Positions 16,978 through 28,218 of a DNA stretch of 64,000 nucleotides are shown here, piece after piece. The stretch is from Chitinophagaceae bacterium (GTDB lineage Bacteria; Bacteroidota; Bacteroidia; Chitinophagales; Chitinophagaceae). Within the stretch, counting starts at the first letter, position 1. Each line of letters opens with the position of its first letter. The notes below the pieces were generated by a model that saw only the letters and a program-made list of their open reading frames with translations, ran no database searches and was not told the DNA's origin. Made by a program: the position numbers and the translations under genes. Location: assembly GCA_016702745.1 (NCBI GenBank), contig JADJDJ010000002.1, forward strand, positions 868,001-932,000, in the 5' to 3' direction.

Positions 16978-18263
16978 TTACTTCCCAAATTTAATCTTTC
17001 CTTTCGGATATACCGCCGACATCCCCAGAATTTCCTCGATCCGGATCAGCTGGTTGTACTTGGCCATACGGTCGGTACGACTGGCAGAACCTGTTTTGAT
17101 TTGTCCGCAATTCAATGCCACGGCCAGGTCGGCGATCGTGGTATCCTCGGTTTCACCACTCCGGTGACTCATGATGGTATTGTATCCATTGTGCTGGGCC
17201 AGGGTCACGGCATTGATGGTTTCTGTAATGGTTCCAATCTGGTTTACTTTCACCAGCAGTCCGTTTCCGATATGTTTATCAATTCCCTGCTGTAAACGGG
17301 TTACATTGGTTACAAATAAATCATCTCCTACCAACTGGCATTTGCTGCCCACCGCCTTGGTTAAAGCGGCCCAGCCATTCCAGTCATCTTCGGCCATTCC
17401 ATCTTCAATAGAACTGATGGGGTAATTCTTCACCCATCCTTCCCAGAATTTCACCAGCTGATCGCTGCTCATTTCCTTGCCGGTGCTTTTATGGAATACA
17501 TATTTCTTTTCTTGTTGTCCCAGAGTTCGCTGTTGGCTGCATCCATGGCGATAGTAATCTGGGTACCGGGTTTGTAGCCGGCCGCCACAATAGCTTCCAT
17601 CACGGTATCTATGGCTTCTTCATTGCTTTGGATATTGGGGGCGAATCCACCCTCATCACCCACATTGGTGCTGAATCCTTTTTTCTTCAATACTGATTTA
17701 AGGGCATGGAAAATTTCCACTCCCCAACGAAGTCCTTCGCTAAAACTATTGGCACCCACCGGCATCACCATGAATTCCTGAAATCAATTTTATTATCGGC
17801 ATGGGCCCCACCATTCAGGATATTCATCATGGGAATGGGAAGGGTCTTGGCATTCGTACCACCCACATAGCGGAACAGGGGCAGTCCGGCTTCTTCAGCA
17901 GCAGCCTTGGCCACGGCCATACTCACGGCAAGCAGGGCATTGGCACCCAGTTTTCCTTTGTTCTCTGTACCATCCAACTGAATCATCATGGCATCAATAC
18001 CGGTCTGGTCAGCCACATCATTTCCGATCAGGGCCGGGGCCAGTATATTGTTGACATTCTTAACTGCTTTCAGCACACCTCTTCGAGATAATTCTTTTAT
18101 CACCATCTCTGAGTTCTACTGCTTCATGAATTCCGGTACTGGCACCACTTGGAACCGCAGCCCGGCCCAGGGCCCCTTCATCGGTTAATACATCCACTTC
18201 CACAGTTGGGTTTCCTCTTGAATCCAGAATCTGACGGGCAAAGATTTCAGCAATGTAACTCAT
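16978..18263 (-). CDS. eno: Enolase; frame interrupted at three places
   Basis: Interconverts 2-phosphoglycerate and phosphoenolpyruvate in glycolysis. The three fragments together cover the whole ~428-residue family: MSYIAEIFARQILDSRGNPT at the N-terminus, SGASTGIHEAVELRDGDK, NILNGGAHADNKIDF, DGMAEDDWNGW and HRSGETEDTTIADLAVA. Frames break near 18085-18100 (several differences around DGDK...GVLKAV), near 17780 (GATTTCAGG where GATTTCCAGG restores FQEF) and near 17490 (four bases apparently missing from a TGTA repeat before FHKSTGKEMSSDQ). An essential gene broken three times, with every motif intact, points to sequence error. The start ATG is at 18263. Confidence 0.93.
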
Positions 18264-18297
18264 GATTTTTTTGGTTTATACAGGTTTAATATTGTTA

Positions 18298-18575
18298 TCA
18301 TATTTGGGTTAGGCGCTCGATTTCATGATAAATAAAAAGAGGCCAAATGCCGGCAATTGCCAGGGCAGCTGATCCGTATAAGCGCAGTTTCAAATCACCC
18401 AGGCCTTCCGTATCTGCCCCTACCGATTTTAACTGTTCCTGTCTCATTTTCTCCCGCTTGATTTCCACCCGGGTCGGGCAAATTCAAATGCACCGGTCGC
18501 AGCAGCATACAAACAACCCAGCAAGAGCAAACCAATGATGATATCTTTTGGTTTCAGATGAGCAGTTTTTGATCA
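18298..18575 (-). CDS. Possible small two-helix membrane protein, frame interrupted, start uncertain
   Basis: Two adjoining minus-strand frames read KPKDIIIGLLLLGCLYAAATG and then REKMRQEQLKSVGADTEGLG...LRLYGSAALAIAGIWPLFIYHEIERL, stop at 18298-18300. They join if the CCC run at 18468-18470 gains one base. This gives two hydrophobic helices flanking a charged loop. No good ATG starts the first part; a stop lies just before SKTAHLKPKD. I support it mainly because the same indel pattern repairs its neighbours. Confidence 0.4.
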
Positions 18576-18684
18576 GTTCCGCAAAGAAACGTGTTTTTAG
18601 CAATGAAAAGGCTGATAAATCAGAGAAAGAACGATCGTTAGGAATTATGACGGGAGATTTTTTGATTAAGTTTGACGTCTCTTT

Positions 18685-21134
18685 ATGAGATTCTGGAAAC
18701 GGTCAATTCAATTGTTACTGGGCTTGGTATGTTTTACCGGGCTGAATAATCCTGCAGTAGCGCAGGCAGGCCTTTGTCCGTCCAACCTGAATTTTGAAAC
18801 CGGTGATTTTACAGGTTGGGAATGCCGGGCCGGTACTACTAATATTAATCCATTGTTCTTAACGGGTCCACTTCCCGGTAGACATACCATCATCAATGCG
18901 GCTACTGCCGGACTTGATCCCTATGGAGGCTTCCCGGAAATATCACCGCTGGGAAGTAATTTCAGTGTTAAACTGGGGAATCATGCCACACAATCGCAGG
19001 CAGAAAGTATTTCTTACACATATACCATCCCTGCCAATCTCTCTGTTTTTTCGATGCTGCTGTATTATGCTGTGGTCATCGAAAGTCCGGGTCATACACC
19101 GGCCAATCAGCCCCGGTTCCAGGCCAGGATCATTGATGTGGCCACCGGTCAGCCGATTCCCTGTGTGAATTTTGATTTTATTGCACAAACCACACCGGGA
19201 GGCTTTCAGACTTCCCTGGTTCCGGGTAATAACGGAAGCCCGGTATTGTATAAAGACTGGACACCCATCAGCATCAACCTCAACGCCTATATCGGCCGGA
19301 CGATCATGCTGGAGTTTATAACAAAGGATTGCTCCCAGGGTGGTCATGCCGGTTATGCATATGTGGATGTGGGTACCGTATGTAATGGCGCCATTTCCGG
19401 TAACTATATTTGTCCGGGTGATCCGGGTATTACCCTCACCGCCCCCTTTGGATTTCAGAACTATACCTGGTATGCTGATAATACTTTTACTACCATCCTT
19501 TCAACCAGTCAGACCCTGAACCTCACACCACCTCCTGCTGTAGGATCGGTTTATCCCGTAAAGATTGAACCATTCCCCGGCTTCGGCTGTCAGGATACAC
19601 TTTATGCAACTGTGGATGTGGGTACTAAACCTCCTGCCCAAGCAGGACCTGATAAAACTATTTGCAGTGGTAACCTGGTACAGATTGGTGGTCCGCCCAT
19701 GGCTGCGCAACTTTATTCATGGGCACCGGCCGGACTGGTTAGTAATCCCAATGCCGCCGATCCATTTGCCGGACCAGTCAGTGTACCAACAGAATTTATC
19801 ATTACAGTAACGGATGAATTGACCGGCTGTACGGCAACAGATACCACCATCCTGAGTAATTATTCTACAGATACCCTGGTCACAACAACAGGTATTTCCA
19901 GCACCTGTATCAATGAAACCCGGGCCACATTAAGTGTCAAAAACAGTTCAACGTCAGTACGCTGGTTTGAAGTCAGCAGTGGATTGGTACCCGGTGCCAC
20001 CGGCATCAGTTTTACGCCGCTGGTTTCTGGTATTTATTGGGCAGAAGTCACACAGGCCGGATGTCTGGACAGTACAGGTAATCATGCCATTGCCATTAAT
20101 CCATTACCGATTCCGGATTTTCACCCTCATCTGATACCGGTTGTGTAACCAGGAACAGTTTCAGCTTTACCAATAATTCCAGCTCACCCGATAATTCGGC
20201 CCTTAGCTATCTCTGGCGATTCAATGATGGCATCACGGATATCAATACGGATGCGGTGCGGTCTTATTCAAATACCGGGACCTATTCCGTTAAACTTATC
20301 ACTACTACTGCTTTTGGATGTATTGATAGTACCAATAGTTTTACCTATCATGTTTTGCCGAACGGGTTCCGGATTTTGCCTGGGATTCAATTTGTACGGG
20401 CCGGCCGATTCAATTCAGTAATCGGAGTAATGAGAATGGTGCTGCACAGGTCCGGTACAGTTGGAATTTTGCCAATGGGGATCCATTGTACCCTGTAAAA
20501 AATCCGCCACCGGTTATTTATAACACGAATCCCGGCAAACTGGATGTGATGCTGAAAATAGCAACATTAGGTTGTGAAAATGATACACAGACTGTTGTTA
20601 AAAGCGTGCAGGTAAACCGGCAGGCTCCCGGTGTTACGTATCCAACTCTAACCGTACCTGAAGGCAGTAATAAATGGCTCCGGGTAAGGGGATAGTATCG
20701 GAACGATCTATACATGGACACCGCAAGTACAATTGAGTAATTATTATTCGCAATACACAGAATTTACAGCTGTGGATGAAGTGCAGTACCTGATCAGGAT
20801 CACCGATATCCATACCTGTGTTACAACGGATACACTGAAAATGCAGGTACTCAAAAAACCAGGTTACTATCTGCCTACCGCCTTTACGCCAAATGGCGAC
20901 GGACTCAATGACCTCGCCAGACCCTACCTGATCCGGATGAATGGCTTAAAGCGTTTTGCAGTATATAACAGAACCGGTCAGCTGATTTATTATACAGCCA
21001 CGGAAGGACAAGGCTGGGATGGTAAATACAACGGGGTAGACCAGGGAAACGGAGTATATGTTTGGATACTTGAATTCTATGATCAGAACAATAAACTCGT
21101 CACCGAAAAAGGCACCCTGACCCTGATCCGTTAA
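18685..21134 (+). CDS. T9SS type B secreted protein with PKD-like domains; frame interrupted at three places
   Basis: About 815 residues if joined. Signal peptide (MRFWKRSIQLLLGLVCF...VAQA), then a lectin/jelly-roll-like region (residues ~25-240), several Ig/PKD-like domains (VPTEFIITVTDELTGCTATDTT; YLWRFNDGITD...GTYSVKLITTTAFGCIDS), and the CHU_C gliding-associated C-terminal domain (LPTAFTPNGDGLND ... GWDGKYNGVDQGNGVYVW). Frame breaks: TTTT 20118-20121 (needs one more T), GGG 20364-20366 (one more G) and GGGG 20688-20691 (one fewer G). Export by the type IX system is inferred from the C-terminus. Confidence 0.85.
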
Positions 21135-21213
21135 ACCGGATTGTTAATTTGGTCCGGAGGTTTTGCACTTCCCGGCAATTCTCCTACTTTCATCAAAATC
21201 AAATACCACTACC

Positions 21214-23966
21214 ATGCGTTATTTTTTTACCCTCTTGCTGGCGGGTTCTTTATTGACCGCTACAAAGGGATTACAGGCACAAAGCACTAATCCTGTCCTG
21301 ATCACTACTGTTGAAGGAATTAAAGAGTATGAATTAAAAAACGGATTGAGGGTACTGCTGATGCCCGATGCCTCGCAAACCAATATTGCCGTGAATATTG
21401 TTTATAAAGTGGGAGTCGTCATGAAGGATATGGTGAAAGTGGTATGGCCCACCTGCTCGAACATATGTTATTCAAACAGGCCAAAAATATCCTGATATCA
21501 AGAAGGCCCTGGCTGATAAAGGGGCATTTGCCAATGGAACCACCTGGTACGACCGCACCAATTATTATGAAATTCTCTCAGCCTCCGATGAGAACCTGAA
21601 ATGGGCGATTGATATGGAGGCCGACCGGATGATCAATTGTAAAATCCTTCCGGAAGAACTGGCCAAAGAATTCAGTGTTGTCCGTAATGAATTTGAGATG
21701 GGAGAGAACTATCCCAGCAGTGTACTTATGGAAAGGGTTTTTCCTCCATGTTCCTCTGGCACAACTATGGCAAGTCAACCATCGGCAGCAAAGAAGATAT
21801 CGAGAGAGTAAAAGCCGAGAACCTGAAAGTCTTTTATAAGAAATTCTACCAGCCCGATAATGCGGTGCTGATCATTGCCGGAAAATTTGATGAGAAAAAA
21901 GCACTGCAATATGTACAGCAGTCTTTCAGTCCGATTCCAAAACCCACCCGTAAAATATTACCTACTTATACGGTAGAGCCACCACAGGATGGAGAGCGGG
22001 TGGTGTCTCTGCGCCGGACCGGAGATATTCAGTATATCGGAGTGGGTTATCATACCCCATCTGTAGCTGATAAAGAGTACGCAGCCAATGATGCACTGAT
22101 TGAAGTCCTGACCAATGATCCCTCCGGATTGTTATATAAGAAACTGGTGGATACAAAGATGGCTTCCAAGGTTTCGGGTTTCAGTTTTACCCTGCACGAT
22201 CCGGGCATGACTTATTTCGAACTGGAAGTACCAAAAGATAAAAGCATCGACAGTGCCAGACAGGTACTCATGAATTCCATTGATGAGGTAGCCAGTTTGG
22301 GTATTACGGAAGAAGACCTGAACCGTGCAAAGAACAACCGGCTCAAATACATTGAAGATGCCATGACCAAGACCACGGAATTTGCCGTAGCCCTGACCGA
22401 ATTTGTTGGTGCCGGTGACTGGCGGCTTTGGTTCCTGCACCGCGACCGCACCGAAAAATTAACAGTGGATGACCTGAAAGCAGCCGCTAAGAAATATTAC
22501 AAGCCCTCTAACCGGACCTATGGTGTATTTGTTCCCGATCCGGCACCCGACCGGACCGTAGTAAGTGAAACCCCGATGTGGCCAAATTGCTGAATGGGTA
22601 CAAGGAAAAGAAGCGGAGGCCCAGAAAGAGAATTTCGAAACCAGTATCGAGAATATCAAAAAAAATACGGAGTACGGCACACTGGCTAACGGTGCCAAAT
22701 ATGCGCTTTTACAAAAGCCAACCAAGGGCGATAAGATCAATGCCAGTATCTCCCTTCGTTTTGGAGATGAGAACAGCCTGATGGACAAAAAATATGCGCC
22801 CTATCTGCTGGCCGATCTGCTCAAGGCCGGTACCAGCACCCGGAGCCGCAAACAGATCAGCGATGAACTGGACAAGATCAAGACCGATATTTCTTTTCCG
22901 GTTTCCCGAATGGATTGACCATTAATGTGAACACAGACAAAAAGAATCTTGCGGCAGCCCTGGCCCTGCTGGATGACTTACTCCGGAACCCCAAATTTGA
23001 TGCGGCAGAATTTGATAAGGCAGTGCTGGATGCAAAAGCCAGTACCGAAGCCAATATGAGTGATCCGCAAACCATCGTTTCTGAAAAATTATCAAAGCTG
23101 ACGACTAATTATCCCAAGGGACATCCGAGTTATGCATCCAGCTCAGCAGAGCAACTCGAAGAGCTGGCTAAAACCAGTCTGGATGATGTGAAAAATTTTT
23201 ACAAAGATTTTTATGGTGCCAATAACTCTATCAGTGCTTTTGTAGGTGAACTGGATAAAAATACCATCACCGGTTTCCTGAATAAAACTTTTGGTACCTG
23301 GGACAGCAAAATGAAATTTACTGCCATCGCACCCAAACATTTTGATGTAAAAGGCGGAACGGAAGCCATCAATACACCTGATAAAACCAATGCGGTAGTG
23401 CTTGGAAATATTAATATCAATATTTCTGAAACCCATAAGGATTACCCGGCGCTTTTCATGGCCAACGAACTGCTGGGTGGCGGTGCCTTCCTTTCTTCCC
23501 GGATTCCAAAGAGGCTCAGGGAGAATGAAGGAATGAGTTACGGAGCTGGTACCTATATGAACACTAATTACAAATACGATGTCACCAACTGGGGGCTCTA
23601 TGCCATATTCAATCCTCTGTACAAAGGCAGACTTGATTCGGCCCTGCATCAGGAAATTGACAAAGCCATTGCTGCAGGGTTTACAAAGGACGAGCTGACA
23701 AAATCTGTCAGTGCCTGGATCGAAGGCAATAAAACTTCATTGGGGATGAATGATTTCCTGGCCCGTCAGTTGCGCTGGTATATCCGTGATGGCCGTGACC
23801 TTACCGACTTTACAAACTTTGAAAGCAGGGTAAAGGCCCTCACAACCGATGCAGTGAATGCCGCCATGGAGAAGTACTTTGATAAGTCGAAGCTGGTAGT
23901 GGTGTACGGCGGTGAATTTGATAAAACAAAACCCGCAGATAAGCCCGCAGAGAAAAAGGATTCTAA
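21214..23966 (+). CDS. M16 family zinc metallopeptidase (pitrilysin-like, two-half protein); multiple frame interruptions
   Basis: About 920 residues when joined. A signal peptide (MRYFFTLLLAGSLL...LQAQ) is followed by an N-terminal M16 half whose zinc motif HLLEH appears only after repair at 21414 and 21483-21487. The corrected text reads SRHEGYGESGMAHLLEH. A second M16 half follows (LTINVNTDKKNLAAALALLDDLL; ELLGGGAFLSSRIPKRLREN). Further breaks lie at TTTTT 21738-21742, CCCC 22571-22574, GG 22604-22605 and TTTT 22894-22897. If A5 at 23953-23957 is also one short, the protein ends at TAA 23964-23966; the uncorrected frame ends at 24006. A periplasmic oligopeptide-degrading role is typical of the family. 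Confidence 0.88.
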
Positions 23967-23989
23967 GCAAAAAAGATGCTCAATTCGTC

Positions 23990-24023
23990 AAAGCCTTGAA
24001 TATTGATTCAAGGCTTTGTTTTT
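23990..24023 (+). terminator. Terminator after the M16 peptidase
   Basis: AAAGCCTTGAA / TTCAAGGCTTT forms a perfect 11-base stem with a six-base loop, followed by GTTTTT. It supports the M16 coding region ending before 23990 rather than at the raw stop at 24006. Confidence 0.85.
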
Positions 24024-24885
24024 AGCTCTGTAAGGATACGATATTCAGGTTTTGATCAATAGCCAGCTGGAGTAATTGTTTTTTGAGCGCTTCTGCATCA
24101 TTACAAATAATATTGAAAGTGAATGATGCAGGGCGTTAACCGATAACACTCCTTTCAGTTCCTGAAGGCGGTTGATGTCCACATCTTCTTTGAATTCCAA
24201 CCTGTACAGACTGCTGGCTGCTTCCTGCCTGCCGCAGCACCGCAAGTTTATCGTTCGCTACAATATTTCCTTTATGAATGATGATGACCCTGTCGCAAAT
24301 GGCTTCTACTTCCTGCAGGATATGGGAGGAAAATAAAACGGTTTTATGCTGTCCCTGCTGACGGATCACTTCCCGGATTTCGATGATCTGGTTCGGATCC
24401 AGTCCCGTCGTGGGCTCATCCAGAATCAGTACTTCCGGATCATGGATCAATGCGGCTGCCAATCCTACCCGCTGTTTATATCCTTTAGATAACTGAGCGA
24501 TTTTCTTTTTGGATTCAACGGTAAGTCCGGTCAGACTGATCACTTCTTCTATTCTTTGTTTCGGATCCTTTACCTGATGTACGGCCGCTACAAAACCCAG
24601 GTATTCACGCACATACATATCATAATACAAGGCATTCAGTTCGGGCAGGTAGCCGATCTTTTTTTACTGTCCATTGGGGCCTCCAGCTACATTGATACCG
24701 CACACAAATGCATCTCCAGCTGTTTGTTGTAGATAACCGGTGATGATCTTCATCGTGGTGGACTTACCGGCCCCGTTGGGTCCCAGAAAGCCAACGATCT
24801 CTCCTTTATCTACTTTGAATGAAATGGCATTGACCGCTTTTTGGTCGCCATAGGTTTTGAGCAGGTTTCTGACTTCAATGGACAT
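24022..24885 (-). CDS. ABC transporter ATP-binding protein, GldA-like; frame interrupted at several places
   Basis: About 287 residues once joined. Walker A GPNGAGKST, then LPELNALYYDMYVREYLGFVA typical of GldA-type ATPases, signature LSKGYKQRVG and Walker B VLILDEPTTGLD are all intact. An in-frame TAA at 24664-24666 beside a T7 run (24659-24665), and shifts near 24197 and 24122, split the gene; the repaired C-terminus reads FTFNIICNDAEALKKQLLQL to a stop at 24022-24024. GldA pairs with the GldFG permease in gliding Bacteroidota, but no permease is adjacent, so the partner is unknown. Its start is 37 bases from the divergent NhaD start. Confidence 0.85.
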
Positions 24886-24922
24886 ACCACAAACCTACAG
24901 TAAATTCAGTATTTTTATTATA

Positions 24923-26203
24923 ATGATTACCATCATCAGCATCCTCTTTATCGCCGGTTATATTGCCATTGCCATGGAACACCCGCTGAAAGTAAATAAA
25001 GCGGCAACTGCCCTGATCACTGGGGTATTGTGCTGGACCGTATTTGCTTTATTTGCAAAGGATACACATACTCCTGCCCACCTGGTGAGTGAGTACCTCG
25101 GGGAAGTAGCAGGTATCCTTTTTTTCCTGCTCGGGGCTATGACCATAGTGGAGTTGATTGATGCCCACGACGGATTTGAAGTGATCACCAGCCGGATCAG
25201 GACCACCAGCAAACGCAAACTGGTCTGGATACTTGGCATCCTTACCTTTTTTCTTTCAGCGGTGCTGGATAACCTGACGACCACGATTGTGATTATTTCT
25301 TTACTCAGGGTATTGATACCTGATAAAAAGGACCGGCTTCTGTTTGCAGGCTTAACCATTATTGCCGCGAATGCCGGCGGAGCCTGGAGTCCGATCGGGG
25401 ATGTTACCACCACGATGTTATGGATTGGCGGACAAATCACGGCCAGCAGCATCATCCTGCAAACTATCCTCCCCAGTATTGTTTGTTTCCTCGTTCCTGC
25501 ATTCATTATCAGCAGGCAGGTGAGTGGTAAAGCGGAAAGGGTACCGGATGAGACCAGCGAAACGGATATAACTTCTACTCCAAAGGAAAGGAAACTGGTT
25601 TTCTGGGTGGGCCTGGGTAGTTTATTGTTTGTCCCGGTATTTAAAACAGTCACCCATCTGCCACCCTATATGGGTGTTTTGCTGGGACTGGGTGTGATGT
25701 GGGTGGTTACTGAACTGATCCATCATGAAAAAGATGAAGCGGAAAAAGGGGTCTTATCTGTAAATCATGCCCTCAGGAAAATTGATACACCTTCCATTCT
25801 TTTTTTCCTCGGTATTCTTTTAGCCATAGCAGCCCTTCAGGCAACCGGAGTATTGGGTTCATTAGCGCTTTCACTGGACCGGTCGGTGGGTAATATCAGT
25901 CTGGTTACAATCATTATTGGTTTACTTTCTTCTGTAGTGGATAATGTTCCGTTAGTAGCAGCCGCTCAGGGAATGTATTCACTGGACCAGTATCCCACCG
26001 GTCATTTTTTCTGGGAGTTTCTGGCGTATTGTGCCGGTACAGGTGGTAGTTGTCTGATCATCGGTTCAGCTGCCGGTGTGGCGGCCATGGGATTGGAGAA
26101 AATTGAATTCTTCTGGTACCTCAGAAAAATTGGCTGGCTGGCCTTCCTTGGGTATATCGCCGGGGCGGCTGTATTTCTCCTGCAACATCAGCTAAAGGGC
26201 TGA
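24923..26203 (+). CDS. nhaD: NhaD-type sodium:proton antiporter
   Basis: 426 residues from the ATG at 24923. About 11-13 hydrophobic segments. Family signatures: EHPLKVNKAATALITGVLCW near the N-terminus, FFLLGAMTIVELIDAHDGF, FFLSAVLDNLTTTIV, ANAGGAWSPIGDVTTTMLW and SSVVDNVPLVAAAQGMY. The conserved Asp-Asn pairs sit in two symmetry-related helices, as in the ion-transporter superfamily. NhaD exports Na+ in exchange for H+. It abuts the carbonic anhydrase gene tail-to-tail, and its place next to bicarbonate-handling genes suggests a joint role in pH and sodium balance. Confidence 0.9.
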   Translation: MITIISILFIAGYIAIAMEHPLKVNKAATALITGVLCWTVFALFAKDTHTPAHLVSEYLGEVAGILFFLLGAMTIVELIDAHDGFEVITSRIRTTSKRKLVWILGILTFFLSAVLDNLTTTIVIISLLRVLIPDKKDRLLFAGLTIIAANAGGAWSPIGDVTTTMLWIGGQITASSIILQTILPSIVCFLVPAFIISRQVSGKAERVPDETSETDITSTPKERKLVFWVGLGSLLFVPVFKTVTHLPPYMGVLLGLGVMWVVTELIHHEKDEAEKGVLSVNHALRKIDTPSILFFLGILLAIAALQATGVLGSLALSLDRSVGNISLVTIIIGLLSSVVDNVPLVAAAQGMYSLDQYPTGHFFWEFLAYCAGTGGSCLIIGSAAGVAAMGLEKIEFFWYLRKIGWLAFLGYIAGAAVFLLQHQLKG

Positions 26204-26840
26204 TCAAAGGTCATCGTATTCATAAAGATCATCAATATGTGCACCGGCCTTCATTTCAAATACCGGTTTAATGATTCCGTTTTGTAAACCATAAACCCAT
26301 CCATGAAGGTCGGGTCTTTGTTCATGCTTCCAGGCCCTTTGAATGATCGAGGTCTTGGCCAGGTTAAATACCTGTTCCATTACATTCAGTTCTGTCAGCC
26401 TGTTTGTTTTTTTTTCTTCATCAGTAATCAGATCCAGTTCTGACCGGTGAATCCGGTAAACATCCTTGATATTACGGAGCCACATATTCAAAACCGGCTT
26501 AAAATCATGATTTGTAATAGCCGCTTTAATCCCGCCACAACCGTAATGCCCGCAAACAATAATATGCCTTACTTTGAGATGATTGACGGCATAATCGAGC
26601 ACGCTCAGTACATTCACATCGGTATTGATCACCAAGTTGGCCACATTGCGGTGAACAAAAAATTTCACCGGGGTCGGTACCGGTAATTTCATTGGCAGGA
26701 ACGCGGCTGTCGCTGCAGCCGATCCAAAGAAATTCCGGTGTCTGGAGATGGGATAGCCGTTCAAAAAAATCAGGATCAGACGCTTTTTTCCCCTCTGCCC
26801 ATTCCTTGTTATTCTGCAATAAAATTTCGTACGGTTTCAT
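26204..26840 (-). CDS. Beta-carbonic anhydrase, Can-type; frame interrupted at 26657-26662
   Basis: About 211 residues from the ATG at 26840 (MKPYEILLQNNKEWAEGKK), preceded by GGAGAG. Zinc site of the beta class: CSDSRV and HYGCGG (Cys, Asp, His, Cys). Interconverts CO2 and bicarbonate in the cytoplasm. The first frame runs to GTDPGEIF; the second continues FVHRNVANLV. Removing one base from the A6 run (26657-26662) joins them exactly, the reverse of the usual deletion in this window. The sequence belongs to the longer E. coli Can-like type and differs clearly from the second carbonic anhydrase at 27529. Confidence 0.93.
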
Positions 26841-27042
26841 ATTGTATCTCTCCGGGTTTAAATATACAGCAGTCAAAACTGACAACTGTTAGTATAAACG
26901 CTATTTATTTTGCAAAAAAATGACAATTGTCCAACAAATTTAGCAGCAGCTTGTTGGGAGAAATGTAGTAACAGGGAGAGTCCGGGGAATCAATGACTGG
27001 TTTGGAATGCCGGATTTAAACCGCTATTTTGCAACACTTTCA

Positions 27043-27413
27043 ATGAAAAGGGCAAAAAAAATATATAACCTGGTCCACCTGTTATCTGCAGTGGGAATGA
27101 TCCTGTCCCTTTTATGGCTGACGGTCAGTACACCAGTAGTGTATGCGGCCCAGCAAAAATTAGAGAAGTACAAACAACTGGAAAAAGCAGGCGCTTTCCC
27201 GGAAACAGAAGAGGATACCACCAATCCTTTCGGAAATAATACAGAAGAAAAAGCGCCTTCAGGTACCAATCTTTCTGAAGAGTACCTTCATGATCATCAT
27301 GTTCAGTTTCATTTTTCGCCGGGGCTGTCACTCCTTATGGTTTTGCCAAGGATGATACCTATCATGCATTTCACGGCGAATTATTAGTTCCTCCTCCCAA
27401 TACCTGCGGCTAA
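27043..27413 (+). CDS. Hypothetical membrane-anchored protein with His-rich segment; frame interrupted at 27321-27324
   Basis: About 123 residues. One N-terminal membrane helix (LLSAVGMILSLLWLTVSTPVVY), an acidic linker (EKAGAFPETEEDTTNPFG), then EEYLHDHHVQFHFSPG. If the GGGG at 27321-27324 is really GGGGG, the frame continues AVTPYGFAKDDTYHAFHGEL and ends PPPNTCG at 27413; unrepaired it stops at 27387. I chose the ATG at 27043, next to MKRAKK, rather than the upstream frame start. It directly precedes the carbonic anhydrase/SulP/Dab operon in the same direction. Function unknown. Confidence 0.6.
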
Positions 27414-27528
27414 ATGCCCGGGCTTTTTGTGAAAGGCCCATCATGTATTTCCTTTTTTTATTTTATTCAATAGTTCACTGGTCCGGGGTCTGCCCGGGTC
27501 ATGTGATCATCATAAACCCATACATACC

Positions 27529-28188
27529 ATGCGTAAACATTCTAAAGAATTCCTGGAGAACCTGACACCCGATAAAGGATTTGAAATATTAGTTGATGGC
27601 AATAAAAGATTTGTCAACAGACTGAACACCGACCACGATCATCTGGAAATGATCAACGAAACCAGAGAAGGCCAGTTTCCTTTCGCCGTTATTCTGAGCT
27701 GTATGGATTCCCGCACTTCGGTTGAATTGATATTTGATCAGGGTTTGGGAGACCTCTTCAGTATCCGGGTAGCCGGCAATATTGTAAACGAGGATATCCT
27801 CGCCAGCCTGGAATATGCCGTTAAATATGTAGGTTCAAAAGTACTGATGGTGCTTGGACATACGGAGTGCGGAGCGATAAAAAGTGCAAAAGCCGGTGTG
27901 CAGGACGGTCATATCACGGGATTGCTCAACCGCATTCAGCCATCTATCAGTAAGGCCATGCTTAAAGGAGATCATGATCATCATTTTTCTGATCATGTAG
28001 CCTATGCCAATGTTGAAAACAGTCTGGAAGAAATCCTGACCCGCAGTGATATTGTAAAAGATCTTTTTGCGAAAGGCCAGATCGGACTGATCGGAGCCGT
28101 TTACAATATTGAAACCGGAGAAGTGGATTTCTTTAAGGACCTGACCCGGAAAAATAAAAAACAGAAGACAGCCGGTATGGCAGTATAA
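27529..28188 (+). CDS. Beta-carbonic anhydrase (second type)
   Basis: 219 residues, intact. Zinc ligands appear in CMDSRTSVELIFDQGLGD and GHTECGAIK, with RVAGNIVNEDILASLEYA between. Interconverts CO2 and HCO3-. The histidine-rich loop DHDHHFSDHV (residues ~147-157) is unusual. First gene of a rightward operon: 30 bases to the SulP gene, then dabA 9 bases after that. Co-transcription with bicarbonate transporters implies it sets the cytoplasmic CO2/bicarbonate balance or feeds imported carbon to carboxylases. Confidence 0.95.
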   Translation: MRKHSKEFLENLTPDKGFEILVDGNKRFVNRLNTDHDHLEMINETREGQFPFAVILSCMDSRTSVELIFDQGLGDLFSIRVAGNIVNEDILASLEYAVKYVGSKVLMVLGHTECGAIKSAKAGVQDGHITGLLNRIQPSISKAMLKGDHDHHFSDHVAYANVENSLEEILTRSDIVKDLFAKGQIGLIGAVYNIETGEVDFFKDLTRKNKKQKTAGMAV

Positions 28189-28218
28189 TCAATCAGCGAT
28201 CAACACAACAATCAAACA

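Noticed and set aside
16978..18263. True enolase pseudogene
   Set aside because: All motifs are intact and each break is a small indel; the gene is essential and many neighbours show the same pattern.
18667..18674. TAAGTTTG as promoter of the T9SS type B gene
   Set aside because: It matches TAnnTTTG but lies only about 10 bases from the ATG and has no -33 element, so it is weak.
24136..24885. Two separate ABC ATPase genes
   Set aside because: The frame after the TAA at 24664 continues the same protein (KIGYLPELNALYYDMY), so it is one gene with sequence errors at the T7 run.
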